From NCBI GenBank assembly GCA_016791365.1, contig JAEUMT010000042.1, forward strand, positions 62,001 to 126,000: DNA of 64,000 nucleotides, in the 5' to 3' direction. A model generated the notes under the pieces. That model worked only from the letters and a program-made list of their open reading frames with translations, had not been told where the DNA came from and searched no databases. The position numbers and the translations under genes are program-made. The first letter of the stretch is position 1, and each line of letters starts with the position of its first letter. This document shows positions 47,208 through 58,071 of this stretch, piece by piece. The stretch comes from Hyphomonadaceae bacterium (lineage in GTDB: Bacteria; Pseudomonadota; Alphaproteobacteria; Caulobacterales; Aquidulcibacteraceae).

Positions 47208-48428
47208 GTGGCTCGTAGCAATTACGTCTTCACCAGCGAAAGCGTGTCAGAGGGCCACCCGGACAAGGTCGCCGATCGCATCTCTGACACGGTGGTGGAT
47301 GCGTTCATCGCTGCCGACCCCGAAGCCCGCGTCGCCTGCGAAACCATGGTGACAACCAACCGCATCATTCTCGCGGGCGAAGTCCGCGCCGGAAAGCCGG
47401 GCAACGACAAGGCGCAGAACAAGGCCTTCACCAAAGACATCATCGCTTCGCTGCAGCCGAAGGTCCGCGCCGCGGTGAAGGACATCGGCTACGAGCAGAA
47501 GGGCTTCCACTGGGAGAAGGCGAAGTACGCCTGCTATCTCCACGGCCAATCCGCTCATATCGCCCAGGGCGTCGACTCGTCCGCGAAGAAAGACGAAGGC
47601 GCCGGCGACCAAGGCATCATGTTCGGCTACGCTTGCAACGAAACGCCCGAGCAAATGCCGGCGACGCTGCAATACTCGCACAACATCCTAAAGCGTCTCG
47701 CTGAAGTGCGTCACAGTGGTGAGCGCCCAGAGCTTGAGCCGGACGCGAAGAGCCAAGTCACGCTGCGCTACGAAAACGGCAAGCCGGTTGAAGTTGTCGC
47801 CGTCGTCGTCAGCCACCAGCACGGCAAAAAGATTGGCGACAAGAATTACAGCCAAGCGCGCTTCGCCGAGATCGTGAAGCCGATCGCGGCTTCGGTTTTC
47901 CCCGAAGGCCTGATCACTAAGAGAACCAAGTGGCACATCAACCCCACCGGAAAGTTCGAAATCGGCGGCCCGGACGGCGATAGCGGTCTCACTGGCCGCA
48001 AGATCATCGTCGACACCTACGGTGGCGCGGCCCCGCACGGCGGCGGCGCGTTCTCAGGGAAGGATCCGACGAAGGTTGACCGTTCAGCCGCGTATGCGTG
48101 CCGCTATCTCGCGAAAAACGTCGTCGCGGCGGGCCTCGCTGATCGCTGCACCATCCAGATCAGCTACGCCATCGGCGTTGCCGTGCCGACAAGCTTCTAC
48201 GTCGATCTCCACGGCGCCGACACGATCGATCCAGCGATCCTCGAAGCGAAGCTGCCAGAGCTGATCGGCGGCGCGACGCCGCGTTCGATCCGCAACCATT
48301 TGAAGCTCAATCGTCCGATCTACGCGCGCACCGCCGCGTACGGGCACTTTGGTCGTCAGCCGGACAATGAAGGTGGCTTCACCTGGGAGCGCGATGATTT
48401 GGTAGCCGAGCTGAAGGGCTTGGCTTAG
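47208..48428 (+). CDS. metK: S-adenosylmethionine synthetase
   Basis: Makes SAM from methionine and ATP. The 406 residues begin at GTG ([20 protein letters not shown]) and contain [15 protein letters not shown] and [23 protein letters not shown] lies six bases upstream. SAM supplies RsmI, HemW and MiaB encoded nearby. It closes the conserved co-directional block; trmB, often the next gene in relatives, is not present here. Confidence 0.97.
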   Translation: MARSNYVFTSESVSEGHPDKVADRISDTVVDAFIAADPEARVACETMVTTNRIILAGEVRAGKPGNDKAQNKAFTKDIIASLQPKVRAAVKDIGYEQKGFHWEKAKYACYLHGQSAHIAQGVDSSAKKDEGAGDQGIMFGYACNETPEQMPATLQYSHNILKRLAEVRHSGERPELEPDAKSQVTLRYENGKPVEVVAVVVSHQHGKKIGDKNYSQARFAEIVKPIAASVFPEGLITKRTKWHINPTGKFEIGGPDGDSGLTGRKIIVDTYGGAAPHGGGAFSGKDPTKVDRSAAYACRYLAKNVVAAGLADRCTIQISYAIGVAVPTSFYVDLHGADTIDPAILEAKLPELIGGATPRSIRNHLKLNRPIYARTAAYGHFGRQPDNEGGFTWERDDLVAELKGLA

Positions 48429-48432
48429 TTCA

Positions 48433-48498
48433 CTTGGATCGCGGGCCAGGCCCCCGCATCTTTCGGTGGCCTGCGCGTCTGAAGACGCGCGGTCCAAG
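48433..48498. repeat. Branched inverted-repeat element after metK
   Basis: Outer arms CTTGGATCGCG (48433-48443) and CGCGGTCCAAG (48488-48498) pair over 11 positions with one wobble. Inside lie CAGGCC/GGCCTG (48447-48452 with 48468-48473) and GCGCGTC-TGAA-GACGCGC (48473-48490), together drawing a three-way-junction-like fold. It fills most of the gap between metK and the methyltransferase gene. It has no T-run, so it may be a dispersed repeat or a structured RNA rather than a simple terminator. Confidence 0.6.
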
Positions 48499-48516
48499 AG
48501 GCGCTAAGCTCTCGCG

Positions 48517-50856
<2,340 letters not shown>

Positions 50857-50909
50857 ATCTTCTGGGCAATGTCATGGGCGGCAAACTATCGAAACGAGCA
50901 GGAAATGTC

Positions 50910-51467
50910 ATGAGCATCGGCCCAACCCTCACCACCGCACGTCTCATCTTGCGTCCACCGCAGCACGAAGACTTCGACGGCTTCGCCGCCATGGCGCAGG
51001 AAGAAGAGACCATGCGCTATATCGGCGGTCTCGCCCCGCGTGATGCGGCGTGGCGCGGCATGGCTTCGCTCGCGGGCTCGTGGGCGCTGCTCGGCCACGG
51101 CATGTTCTCCGTCATCCGCCGCGACACCAACGAATGGATCGGCCGTCTCGGGCCGTGGCGGCCGGGCGGCAAGGAAGGCAATTGGCCGGGTGATGAAGTT
51201 GGCTGGGGCGTGAAGGCCACGGCGATGGGCCAGGGCTTTGCGCAAGAGGGCGCGATCGCCGCCATCGATTGGGCGTTCGACACTCTTGGCTGGGATCACG
51301 TCATCCATTGCATCGACAAGCGCAACACTCCCTCAATCAAGCTCGCCGAGCGCCTGGGATCGCAGCTCGAAACCGAGGATGTGCAACTCGCGCCGCCGTT
51401 CGAGATGCACAAAGTCGATCTCTACGGCCAATCGAAAGCGGCATGGAAAACCCGCCGCCGCGCCTAA
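50910..51467 (+). CDS. GNAT family N-acetyltransferase (RimJ/RimL type)
   Basis: A 185-residue acetyltransferase: TTARLILRPPQHEDFDGFA at the start, EVGWGVKATAMGQGFAQEGAIAA as the acetyl-CoA loop (here split by family motif) and IDKRNTPSIKLAERLG near the C-terminus. The RimJ/RimL-like pattern suggests acetylation of an amine, but the substrate is open. AGGAAA precedes the ATG; an upstream in-frame start lacks support. Confidence 0.9.
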   Translation: MSIGPTLTTARLILRPPQHEDFDGFAAMAQEEETMRYIGGLAPRDAAWRGMASLAGSWALLGHGMFSVIRRDTNEWIGRLGPWRPGGKEGNWPGDEVGWGVKATAMGQGFAQEGAIAAIDWAFDTLGWDHVIHCIDKRNTPSIKLAERLGSQLETEDVQLAPPFEMHKVDLYGQSKAAWKTRRRA

Positions 51468-51548
51468 GCTCGCCTGATCGTCGCTAAGGTCTTGCATCCC
51501 GCGCGTCCGCCGCCACTTTGAGCGCACGAGTTTGGGGGACGACATCAC

Positions 51549-53015
51549 ATGCGGAACTTTGCCCTGGCGCTTCTGGGTGCGGCTGCATTCGCCTTTCCGG
51601 CGAGTGCGCAACAACAGCAACAACCGGTCCCCGGTTTTGTTCAAGCGAGCAATCCGCCAGCAACGCAGCCGCAAGTCGCGCCGATCTCCGTAGCCCAACA
51701 GCGCACCGTTGAACGGCTGCAAGCCGCTGCGCTCGAAAGCGACCACGCTTACGAAATCGTCGAAAGTCTCGTCACCGAAGTTGGCGCGCGTCTTGCCGGT
51801 TCGGAAGCCGAAGCGCGCGCCCGCGATTGGGCCGCGGCGATGCTGCGCGCCAATGGCTTCACCAACGTGCGGATTGAGCCGTTCACGCTGCCCTATTGGG
51901 ATGCGACGCGCGAAGAAGCGCGCATTGTGTCGCCTGGCATAGAGCGTCCGATGGTCGCCGCGGCGCTCGGCGGCTCGCCGTCAACGCCGGAAGGCGGGCT
52001 CACCGCTCAAATCGTGCGCTTTGCCGATATGGCCGCGCTTGAAGCCGCACCGAACAGCGCCGTCGCGGGCCGCATTGTGTTCATTGATGAGCACATGAGC
52101 GCTGCCCAAGATGGCTCGGGATACGGCGTTGCTGTGCGCAAGCGCGGGCTCTGCGCCCCGGTCGCGCAAGCGAAGGGGGCGGCCGCGTGCCTCATTCGCG
52201 CCGTCGGCACCGACACGCATCGCTTCGCTCACCAGGGCGGCAGCTCGCGCCAAGCGCAAGGCGCATCGCTCCCCGCGATGTCGGTCTCGCCCGCCGACGC
52301 GGACGTGCTCGCAAATCTCGTGGCGAGCGGCCGCGCCGTCCGCGTGCGTCTCGATATCCGGGCTGACATTCGCGAAACCGCGCAGTCCGGCAATGTCATC
52401 GCGGAAATCCGCGGGCGTGAACGTCCGGATGAAATCGTGTTGCTCGCCGCGCATTTGGATTCGTGGGACATGGGCCAGGGCGCCGTCGATGACGGCGCGG
52501 GCGTGGCGATCATCACCGCGGCGGCGCGATTGATCCGCGAAATGCCACGCCGTCCGCGCCGCACGATCCGCATCTTGCTTGCGGGCGCCGAAGAGAACGG
52601 CGTTCACGGTGGCGCGGCGTACGGTCGCGCGCATGCTAACGAAGCGGCCAACCACGTCGTGGCGCTCGAAAGCGATTTTGGCGCCGGCCGGGTTTGGCGC
52701 TTTGACACGCAATTCGCCGAGCCGGCGCTTCCGTATGCACGCGCCTTCCAGCGCGCTCTGTTGCCGCTTGGCGTTCTGCCCGGGCCGAACCAAGCCGATG
52801 GCGGCGCCGATGTGTCCGCCATGAGAGCTCTTGGCGTGCCGGTCGTCGATCTCAGCCAGGATGGCACGAACTATTTCGACTATCATCACACGCCGAACGA
52901 TACGCTCTATGCGATCGACCGCGGCGACCTCCGCCAGAACGTCGCCGCCTGGGCCACGTTTGTGTATCTTGCCGCCGATAGCGATTGGAGTTTCCGCGCG
53001 CCGCCGGCGCCTTGA
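51549..53015 (+). CDS. Exported M28 zinc peptidase with PA domain
   Basis: A 488-residue secreted or periplasmic aminopeptidase/carboxypeptidase-like enzyme. Signal peptide MRNFALALLGAAAFAFPASAQ, then a Gln/Pro-rich linker and a PA (protease-associated) insert at about 140-270. The zinc ligands are readable: His in LAAHLDSWD, Asp in GAVDDGAGVA, Glu in AGAEENGVHGG, Asp in ALESDFGAG and His in FDYHHTPND. Probably degrades peptides in the periplasm. Next gene is a short exported DUF6265-like protein. Confidence 0.92.
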   Translation: MRNFALALLGAAAFAFPASAQQQQQPVPGFVQASNPPATQPQVAPISVAQQRTVERLQAAALESDHAYEIVESLVTEVGARLAGSEAEARARDWAAAMLRANGFTNVRIEPFTLPYWDATREEARIVSPGIERPMVAAALGGSPSTPEGGLTAQIVRFADMAALEAAPNSAVAGRIVFIDEHMSAAQDGSGYGVAVRKRGLCAPVAQAKGAAACLIRAVGTDTHRFAHQGGSSRQAQGASLPAMSVSPADADVLANLVASGRAVRVRLDIRADIRETAQSGNVIAEIRGRERPDEIVLLAAHLDSWDMGQGAVDDGAGVAIITAAARLIREMPRRPRRTIRILLAGAEENGVHGGAAYGRAHANEAANHVVALESDFGAGRVWRFDTQFAEPALPYARAFQRALLPLGVLPGPNQADGGADVSAMRALGVPVVDLSQDGTNYFDYHHTPNDTLYAIDRGDLRQNVAAWATFVYLAADSDWSFRAPPAP

Positions 53016-53056
53016 TGTCGAAATCGGCGTAAGCTTCGCGTCAGGAGGCTTGAAGG

Positions 53057-53542
53057 ATGTTGAAGCTCGCCAGATTGTTCGCGCTCGCCGCCGCATTGCT
53101 CGTCGCTGCCTGCGCGGCGCAAGCGCAAACGCCGCCCGCGATCACCATCAATGACGCCGCCTGGATCGCCGGCCGTTGGGTGGGTGAGGGCTTTGACGGG
53201 CAAATGGAAGAAGTCTGGTCGCCGCCCGTCGGCGGGCAGATGGTTGGCCATTTCCGCTATTGGCGGAATGGCGAACCGCAATTCTACGAGATCATGATGA
53301 TGGATGTCGCCGATGGCGGCGTCCGCATGCGCGTGAAGCACTTCAATCCGGATTTTACCGGCTGGGAAGATCGCAGCGAGTGGCACACATTTGAGCCGGT
53401 TTCCGCGTCGCCCGACGCGCTGATCTTCAACGGGCTCGAAATCCGCCGCGAAGGCGAAGATCGCCTCGTCATGACGATTCGCATGCGCCAGGGCGAGACC
53501 GTCACCAGCGAAATTCTCCGTTTTCAGCGCGCGCCGCTCTAG
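53057..53542 (+). CDS. Exported DUF6265-like protein
   Basis: A 161-residue protein with signal peptide and lipobox-like LLVAACAAQA (Cys near 19). The core WIAGRWVGEGFDGQMEEVWSPPVGG, then MVGHFRYW, matches the DUF6265 pattern (calycin-like beta barrel, function unknown). Closely follows the M28 peptidase by 41 bp. The stop overlaps the convergent LytTR gene by four bases (CTAG). Confidence 0.82.
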   Translation: MLKLARLFALAAALLVAACAAQAQTPPAITINDAAWIAGRWVGEGFDGQMEEVWSPPVGGQMVGHFRYWRNGEPQFYEIMMMDVADGGVRMRVKHFNPDFTGWEDRSEWHTFEPVSASPDALIFNGLEIRREGEDRLVMTIRMRQGETVTSEILRFQRAPL

Positions 53543-54369
53543 AACCAGCGCGCTTCACGCAGCGCACGCACGTTCGGACGGCTCACCGGCGCTTCGGCGC
53601 CGCCTTTGAGCACGAGCACGATCTTGTCGCCGTCGCGGCGTGTGCTCTCGACCGCATCCCGCGCGACCCACCAAGAGCGGTGCGTTTGCGCGCCCTCGAC
53701 GCCCTCAAGCTCCGAGATGGCGTCGCTCAGGCGCATCAGGATCAGATCCGATCCCTTTGACGTATGCAGCCGCAAGTAGTGATCCTCGGCTGACACCGCA
53801 TAGATCACAGCGCCCTTGAGTTTCGCGGGCAAGCGCTCGGCAAACCGCACCGCCGGGACCGGGGCGCCCGGCGCCGGTGCGTGGGTCACGCGTCCCGGCC
53901 AGTTCACGACGATCATCAGCGCCGTCATCGCGGCGCTCAGAAAGAACACGCTGCCAAAAAGCCCTGGCAACGCCGCCAGCGATATCCGCGCGCCGAACAT
54001 CAGATTTGTGTAGCCCCACACCGCAAGCGTCGCCGGCAGCGTGAGTGCAATCGAGAGGATGGCGCCGAACAGCCACGGGTTCACAATCGCTTTCGGTATC
54101 TTCGCCACGATCAGCGACATGGCGTGACCCAGAAAGCCGCCGCCAAGCATCAGCGGCACCCAATAGAGCAGCCGCTTCACCAGCGGCACGCTTCCCGATT
54201 CCATCGCGCCGACAAAAGCCAAAACCACACCGACTCCGGTGGCGATCGCCAGGTTCCGCACCCATTCGCGCCAGGTGCGCGGCGAATCGCCCGCAAATGG
54301 CGCTTCGCGAACGGCAGACGCCTGCCGTTCGCGCTCAGCGCCGGTGCTTTCACGTAGTTCCGGCTGCAC
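53539..54369 (-). CDS. Membrane-anchored LytTR-family transcriptional regulator
   Basis: A 276-residue regulator: four transmembrane helices (about 45-160: AIATGVGVVLAFVGAM, LLYWVPLMLGGGFLG, AILSIALTLPATLAVWG, VFFLSAAMTALMIVV) and a C-terminal LytTR DNA-binding domain (YAVSAEDHYLRLHTSKG, THRSWWVARDAVES). Start taken at GTG because GGAGGG lies six bases upstream; a longer frame would overlap the divergent DUF2306 gene. It is divergent from DUF2306/DUF2141 genes, a common setting for this type, which may be its targets. Confidence 0.88.
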   Translation of the reverse strand: MQPELRESTGAERERQASAVREAPFAGDSPRTWREWVRNLAIATGVGVVLAFVGAMESGSVPLVKRLLYWVPLMLGGGFLGHAMSLIVAKIPKAIVNPWLFGAILSIALTLPATLAVWGYTNLMFGARISLAALPGLFGSVFFLSAAMTALMIVVNWPGRVTHAPAPGAPVPAVRFAERLPAKLKGAVIYAVSAEDHYLRLHTSKGSDLILMRLSDAISELEGVEGAQTHRSWWVARDAVESTRRDGDKIVLVLKGGAEAPVSRPNVRALREARWF

Positions 54370-54424
54370 GCGAGCCCTCCATCGGTCAGCGTCTCTACCA
54401 GACTTCGAACGGAGACCAGAACCG

Positions 54425-54946
54425 ATGCCAGCAACCCGCGCCGCCACCTTCCGCTTGATCGGCTCGACGATCGGCATCGGCATTCTCGTCGTGGCGCTCT
54501 GGCCGTATTGGCCGGGCATCTTCCGCCGGCTTGGGGATATCTCGGTTCATGCGCCGAATTGGGCGCTGTGGGACCGGGTGTCCTGGATCGTGAAGCTTCA
54601 CGTCGCCGCGGCGGTCGCGGCGTTGGTCATCGGCACGATGATCCTGCTGCAGAAGAAGGGGAGCGGCCTCCACAAGACGCTTGGCTGGTCCTGGGTCATC
54701 GCCATGGCGGCGACGGCCATTTCCAGCCTGTGGATCACCGGCCTTAACGGCAACTTCTGGTCGATCATCCACCTTCTGAGCGGCTGGACCATCATCTCGC
54801 TGCCGATGGCCGTCTGGGCGATCCGCAACCGCAAGGTCGAAATCCACCGCCGCGCCATGACCGGCATGTTCGTCGGCGGGCTCCTCGTCGCCGGCGCGCT
54901 CACCTTCATCCCGGGCCGCATCATGTTTGAAACATTCTTCGGCTGA
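54425..54946 (+). CDS. DUF2306 family membrane protein
   Basis: A 173-residue membrane protein with four or five helices and conserved His residues: KLHVAAAVAALVIGTMILLQ, GLHKTLGWSWVIAMAATAI, and VEIHRRAMTGMFVGGLLVAG. The K/G-x-x-H-x-x-L-G pattern is typical of DUF2306, whose function is unknown. CGGAGA lies nine bases upstream of the ATG. It is followed 21 bp later by a DUF2141 gene, so the two are probably co-transcribed. Confidence 0.85.
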   Translation: MPATRAATFRLIGSTIGIGILVVALWPYWPGIFRRLGDISVHAPNWALWDRVSWIVKLHVAAAVAALVIGTMILLQKKGSGLHKTLGWSWVIAMAATAISSLWITGLNGNFWSIIHLLSGWTIISLPMAVWAIRNRKVEIHRRAMTGMFVGGLLVAGALTFIPGRIMFETFFG

Positions 54947-54967
54947 TTTTCCCAAAGGAGACGACCT

Positions 54968-55393
54968 ATGAAACTCATCACCGCCACGGCGGCGTGCATC
55001 CTCGCGCTTGCCGGTCTCCCCAACGGTCACGCCTACGCCGACCAAGTCAGCCTCGATGTGCGCGTGGACAATGTCCGGCCCGATCAAGGCGCGGTGCGCG
55101 TCGCGCTTTACGATGAAAATTCGTGGCTCGGCGAGCCGGTCGTCGGCCAGCAGATCGCTGCGAGCGGCTCGTCGGTGACGCTGCGCATTCAAGCGCCGGC
55201 AGTTGGGCGCTACGGGCTCGCCGCGTATCAGGACACCAATAGTGACGGACGTCTCAATCGAAACCTCGTGGGCATTCCGTCGGAACCCACCGCGTTCTCA
55301 AATGACGCGCCGATGAATTTCGGCCCGCCGCGCTTTGCCGATGCCGCGCTTGATGTGAGCGCGCCGTCACAAACGGTGCTTACCCTGCGCTAA
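54968..55393 (+). CDS. Exported DUF2141 family protein
   Basis: A 141-residue secreted beta-rich protein: signal peptide ending near YADQV, then VRVALYDENSWLG, YGLAAYQDTNSDGRLNRNL, GIPSEPTAFSNDAPMNFGPP, the DUF2141 signature. AAAGGAG precedes the ATG. The role is unknown; the fold suggests a surface or matrix-associated domain. Second gene of the DUF2306 operon. Confidence 0.9.
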   Translation: MKLITATAACILALAGLPNGHAYADQVSLDVRVDNVRPDQGAVRVALYDENSWLGEPVVGQQIAASGSSVTLRIQAPAVGRYGLAAYQDTNSDGRLNRNLVGIPSEPTAFSNDAPMNFGPPRFADAALDVSAPSQTVLTLR

Positions 55394-55405
55394 AACGCCT
55401 TGGCT

Positions 55406-55441
55406 GTTCTGCGCGAAACGGAATTCCCATTCGCGCAGAAC
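55406..55441. repeat. Perfect 12-base inverted repeat between DUF2141 and MFS genes
   Basis: Arms GTTCTGCGCGAA and TTCGCGCAGAAC are exact complements with a 12-base spacer that itself contains GGAATTCC. It fills half of the 71-bp gap. No T-run follows, so it could be an operator for the MFS gene or a factor-dependent transcript end. Confidence 0.6.
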
Positions 55442-55464
55442 ACGCCTACACAGCGCTCGTTCTC

Positions 55465-56727
55465 ATGCCGAGCCTGCTGCGCAACGTCGCTGCACTGATC
55501 GCAGCCGTGACGATCCTGCAACTTGCGGGCGGCTTGCTTGGCGTCCGCATTCCGCTTGCGTTCACGGAAGAGCATTCGCGCACCGCGCTCGGTTTGGTCG
55601 CCGCGTCATACTCGGCCGGATTCATGATGGGCGCGATGATCGCGACGGTCCTGTTCGCGCGCGTCGGCCACATTCGCGTGTACGCTGGCTGCGCCGCCAT
55701 TTTCTGCGCCACAACACTCGCGCTTCATTTTAGCAATGACATCTGGTGGTGGGGCGTTGCGCGCATGATTGCCGGCGTCGCGGTCGCGCTCATGTTCGCG
55801 GCTGTCGAAAGTTGGATCAGCTTTTCAATCGGCAAGCACGCGCGCGGCGAAGTCATGAGCGTCTATATGGTGCTGACCAAGGGCGCGCTGGCGTTGGGGC
55901 CGTTTCTTGCGTTCGGTTATTCCGCGCCGGAAGCAGAGCCGTGGATGATCGCGGCGGCGCTTGCCGCGCTTTCGATGGTGCCGCTCTGCTTCACCGCGGC
56001 CGAGCAACCCGATCCACCAAAGGCGCAACCGCTTGCGCTGGTCGAACAATTCGCCATCGCGCCTGCCGCTGTCATCGGTTGTTTCGGAGCAGGGCTGGTG
56101 AATGGCGGCGTTCTCGCGCTCGCGCCGCTCTATGCTTCTGATCATTACGGCGCGAACGCCGCTGCCGAGTTTTATTCAGCCGCGTTCACAGGCTCGCTGC
56201 TGTTGCAATGGCCCGCGGGACGTCTATCGGATCGCATCGATCGCCGGCTCGTTATCGCCGGCCTTGCGGCGCTCGCTGCGGCCTCATCTTTCGCGCTCGC
56301 GATGTGGAGTGGACAATTGCTGAACTGGTCGGCTGTGCTGTTGTTCTTCCTATGGGGCGCAGGCGCACTCAGCTTTTACGGCATCGCCGTCGCGCACATG
56401 GCTGATCGCGCCGAGCCCGGAAAACTGGCGCAATCCGCAGCTGGCCTGCTCTTTGTGTGGGCGGCGGGCTCTGTCATCGGTCCGCTCATCATGGGGCCGC
56501 TGGTCGATTGGTTCGACGTCGCCGGCATGTTCTGGTTCTCAGGCGCGGCCGCGCTTTTCGTGTGCCTCGCCATGTTCTGGCGTCGCTCGACGCGCCGTGG
56601 ACCGGTCACCAAGGAAGAGTATGCGCCGCAACTCGGGACCAGTGTCGCCGCCGGCGAAATCGCTTATGGCGAAGAAGATGCCGAACATGACGCTGGCGCG
56701 ATTGCAGCGTCGCAAAATCCACGCTAG
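55465..56727 (+). CDS. Major facilitator superfamily transporter (YcaD-like)
   Basis: A 420-residue inner-membrane protein with twelve predicted helices and MFS loop motifs: GFMMGAMIATVLFARVGHIRVY between helices 2 and 3 (split here by the family), GRLSDRIDRR between helices 8 and 9, and ESWISF in helix 5. The pattern resembles YcaD/UMF-type transporters. The substrate cannot be inferred. A GTG-started chrA follows 9 bp later, suggesting co-transcription. Confidence 0.88.
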   Translation: MPSLLRNVAALIAAVTILQLAGGLLGVRIPLAFTEEHSRTALGLVAASYSAGFMMGAMIATVLFARVGHIRVYAGCAAIFCATTLALHFSNDIWWWGVARMIAGVAVALMFAAVESWISFSIGKHARGEVMSVYMVLTKGALALGPFLAFGYSAPEAEPWMIAAALAALSMVPLCFTAAEQPDPPKAQPLALVEQFAIAPAAVIGCFGAGLVNGGVLALAPLYASDHYGANAAAEFYSAAFTGSLLLQWPAGRLSDRIDRRLVIAGLAALAAASSFALAMWSGQLLNWSAVLLFFLWGAGALSFYGIAVAHMADRAEPGKLAQSAAGLLFVWAAGSVIGPLIMGPLVDWFDVAGMFWFSGAAALFVCLAMFWRRSTRRGPVTKEEYAPQLGTSVAAGEIAYGEEDAEHDAGAIAASQNPR

Positions 56728-56736
56728 CGCGGCGGG

Positions 56737-58035
56737 GTGAGCCCTTCACTTTCCACGCTGTTCGCGGAATCGCTGAAAGTCGGCTGCCTCGGCTTTGGCG
56801 GCCCTGCCGGACAAATCGCGCTGATGCACCGCGTCTTCGTCGATGAACGCAAGTGGATCGATGACGATCGTTTCCAACACATGCTTGCGTTCTGCATGCT
56901 GTTGCCGGGGCCGGAAGCGCAACAACTCGCGACCTATATCGGATGGCGCCTGCGCGGTTGGGCCGGTGCGCTGATCGCCGGCTGGATGTTCGTGCTTCCC
57001 GGCGCGCTGATCGTGCTGGCGCTCTCATGGCTCTACGTGAACTACGGCGAAGTCCCACTCGTCGCCGCGGCATTCGACGGCATCAAATGCGCCGTCGTCG
57101 CGCTCGTTGCTGAAGCGCTAATCAAAGTCGGCAAGCGCGCGCTGAAAACAAACACCGCACTTTGGATCGCGATCGCTGCGTTCGCTGCACTCCTATTTGG
57201 CGCACCGTTTCCGTTGGTGATTATCACGGCGGCGCTGATTGGCGCGCTCGGACCCTCCCCCCTTGCGGGGGAGGGCAGGGAGGGGGGGCGTCCCGACGAG
57301 CAGGCGCCTGAGCGTTTGATCGCCCCTCATCCCCCACCCCCTTCTCCGCAAGGGAGAAGGGGAGCTTCTAGCCAAGCCGCGCTCTGGCTCATCCTATGGC
57401 TGGCGCCGCCTGCTCTCATCGCGCTCACACTCGGCACGGACCATGTGCTCTTCCAGATCGCGCTCGTCTTCTCGATCCTCGCCTGCGTCACCTTCGGCGG
57501 CGCCTACGCATTGCTTGCGTATCTCACCACGGAAGCCGCCTCGCGCGGCTGGCTCACGACAGAGCAAATGATCGACGGCCTCGGCCTCGCCGAAACAACG
57601 CCAGGCCCGCTCATTCTCGTGAACGAATTCGTCGGCTATCTCGCCGGTCACAACGCGGGCGGCCTCGCGCTCGCCGGCGCCGCCATCGCGCTTTGGTGCA
57701 CGTTCGCACCAAGTTTCGTCTGGATATTCGCGGGTGCTCCTTATGCCGAGCGCCTTCAACGCAACCCCCGCGCGACCGGCGCGCTTGCCGCGATCACAGC
57801 CGCGGTTCTCGGCGTCATCGCCAAGCTCGCGCTTTTCTTTGCGACCCACGCGCTCTTCGCGCGCCAGATTCAACTCGGCCCCGCCGAGCTGCCTGACCCG
57901 GCCTCCGGCATTTGGTGGATGATCGCCTTGGCGCTCGCGGCGGGTGTCGCGCTGATCCGTTTCAAGGCGAATTTGCTGCTGGTTCTGGCCGCTTGCGCCC
58001 TGGCGGGCTTGGCGGCGCACGCATCGGGCCTATAA
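56737..58035 (+). CDS. chrA: Chromate efflux transporter ChrA (long-chain CHR family)
   Basis: A 432-residue membrane protein made of two homologous CHR halves. Half 1 starts LKVGCLGFGGPAGQIALMH with LLPGPEAQQLATYIG; half 2 has VTFGGAYALLAYLTTEA and LGLAETTPGPLILVNEFVGY. The family exports chromate or sulfate-like anions using the proton motive force. Residues ~173-211 between the halves are encoded by a dispersed palindromic repeat and read PSPLAGEGREGG... and HPPPPSPQGRRG, unlike natural CHR linkers. The frame is intact. GTG start. Confidence 0.9.
   Translation: MSPSLSTLFAESLKVGCLGFGGPAGQIALMHRVFVDERKWIDDDRFQHMLAFCMLLPGPEAQQLATYIGWRLRGWAGALIAGWMFVLPGALIVLALSWLYVNYGEVPLVAAAFDGIKCAVVALVAEALIKVGKRALKTNTALWIAIAAFAALLFGAPFPLVIITAALIGALGPSPLAGEGREGGRPDEQAPERLIAPHPPPPSPQGRRGASSQAALWLILWLAPPALIALTLGTDHVLFQIALVFSILACVTFGGAYALLAYLTTEAASRGWLTTEQMIDGLGLAETTPGPLILVNEFVGYLAGHNAGGLALAGAAIALWCTFAPSFVWIFAGAPYAERLQRNPRATGALAAITAAVLGVIAKLALFFATHALFARQIQLGPAELPDPASGIWWMIALALAAGVALIRFKANLLLVLAACALAGLAAHASGL
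57253..57367. repeat. Dispersed palindromic repeat translated inside chrA
   Basis: Two hairpins, CCCTCCCCCCTTGCGG..GGGAGGG at the left and CCCCTTCTCCGCAAGGGAG-type at the right (57337-57362), flank a central part; the G-rich and C-rich flanks also pair with each other. The pattern matches intergenic repeats common in proteobacterial genomes, but here it lies wholly within the chrA reading frame without a stop. Confidence 0.8.
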
Positions 58036-58071
58036 AGCGACCCGAATCCGCACTTTCCGACCGGGGCCTCA

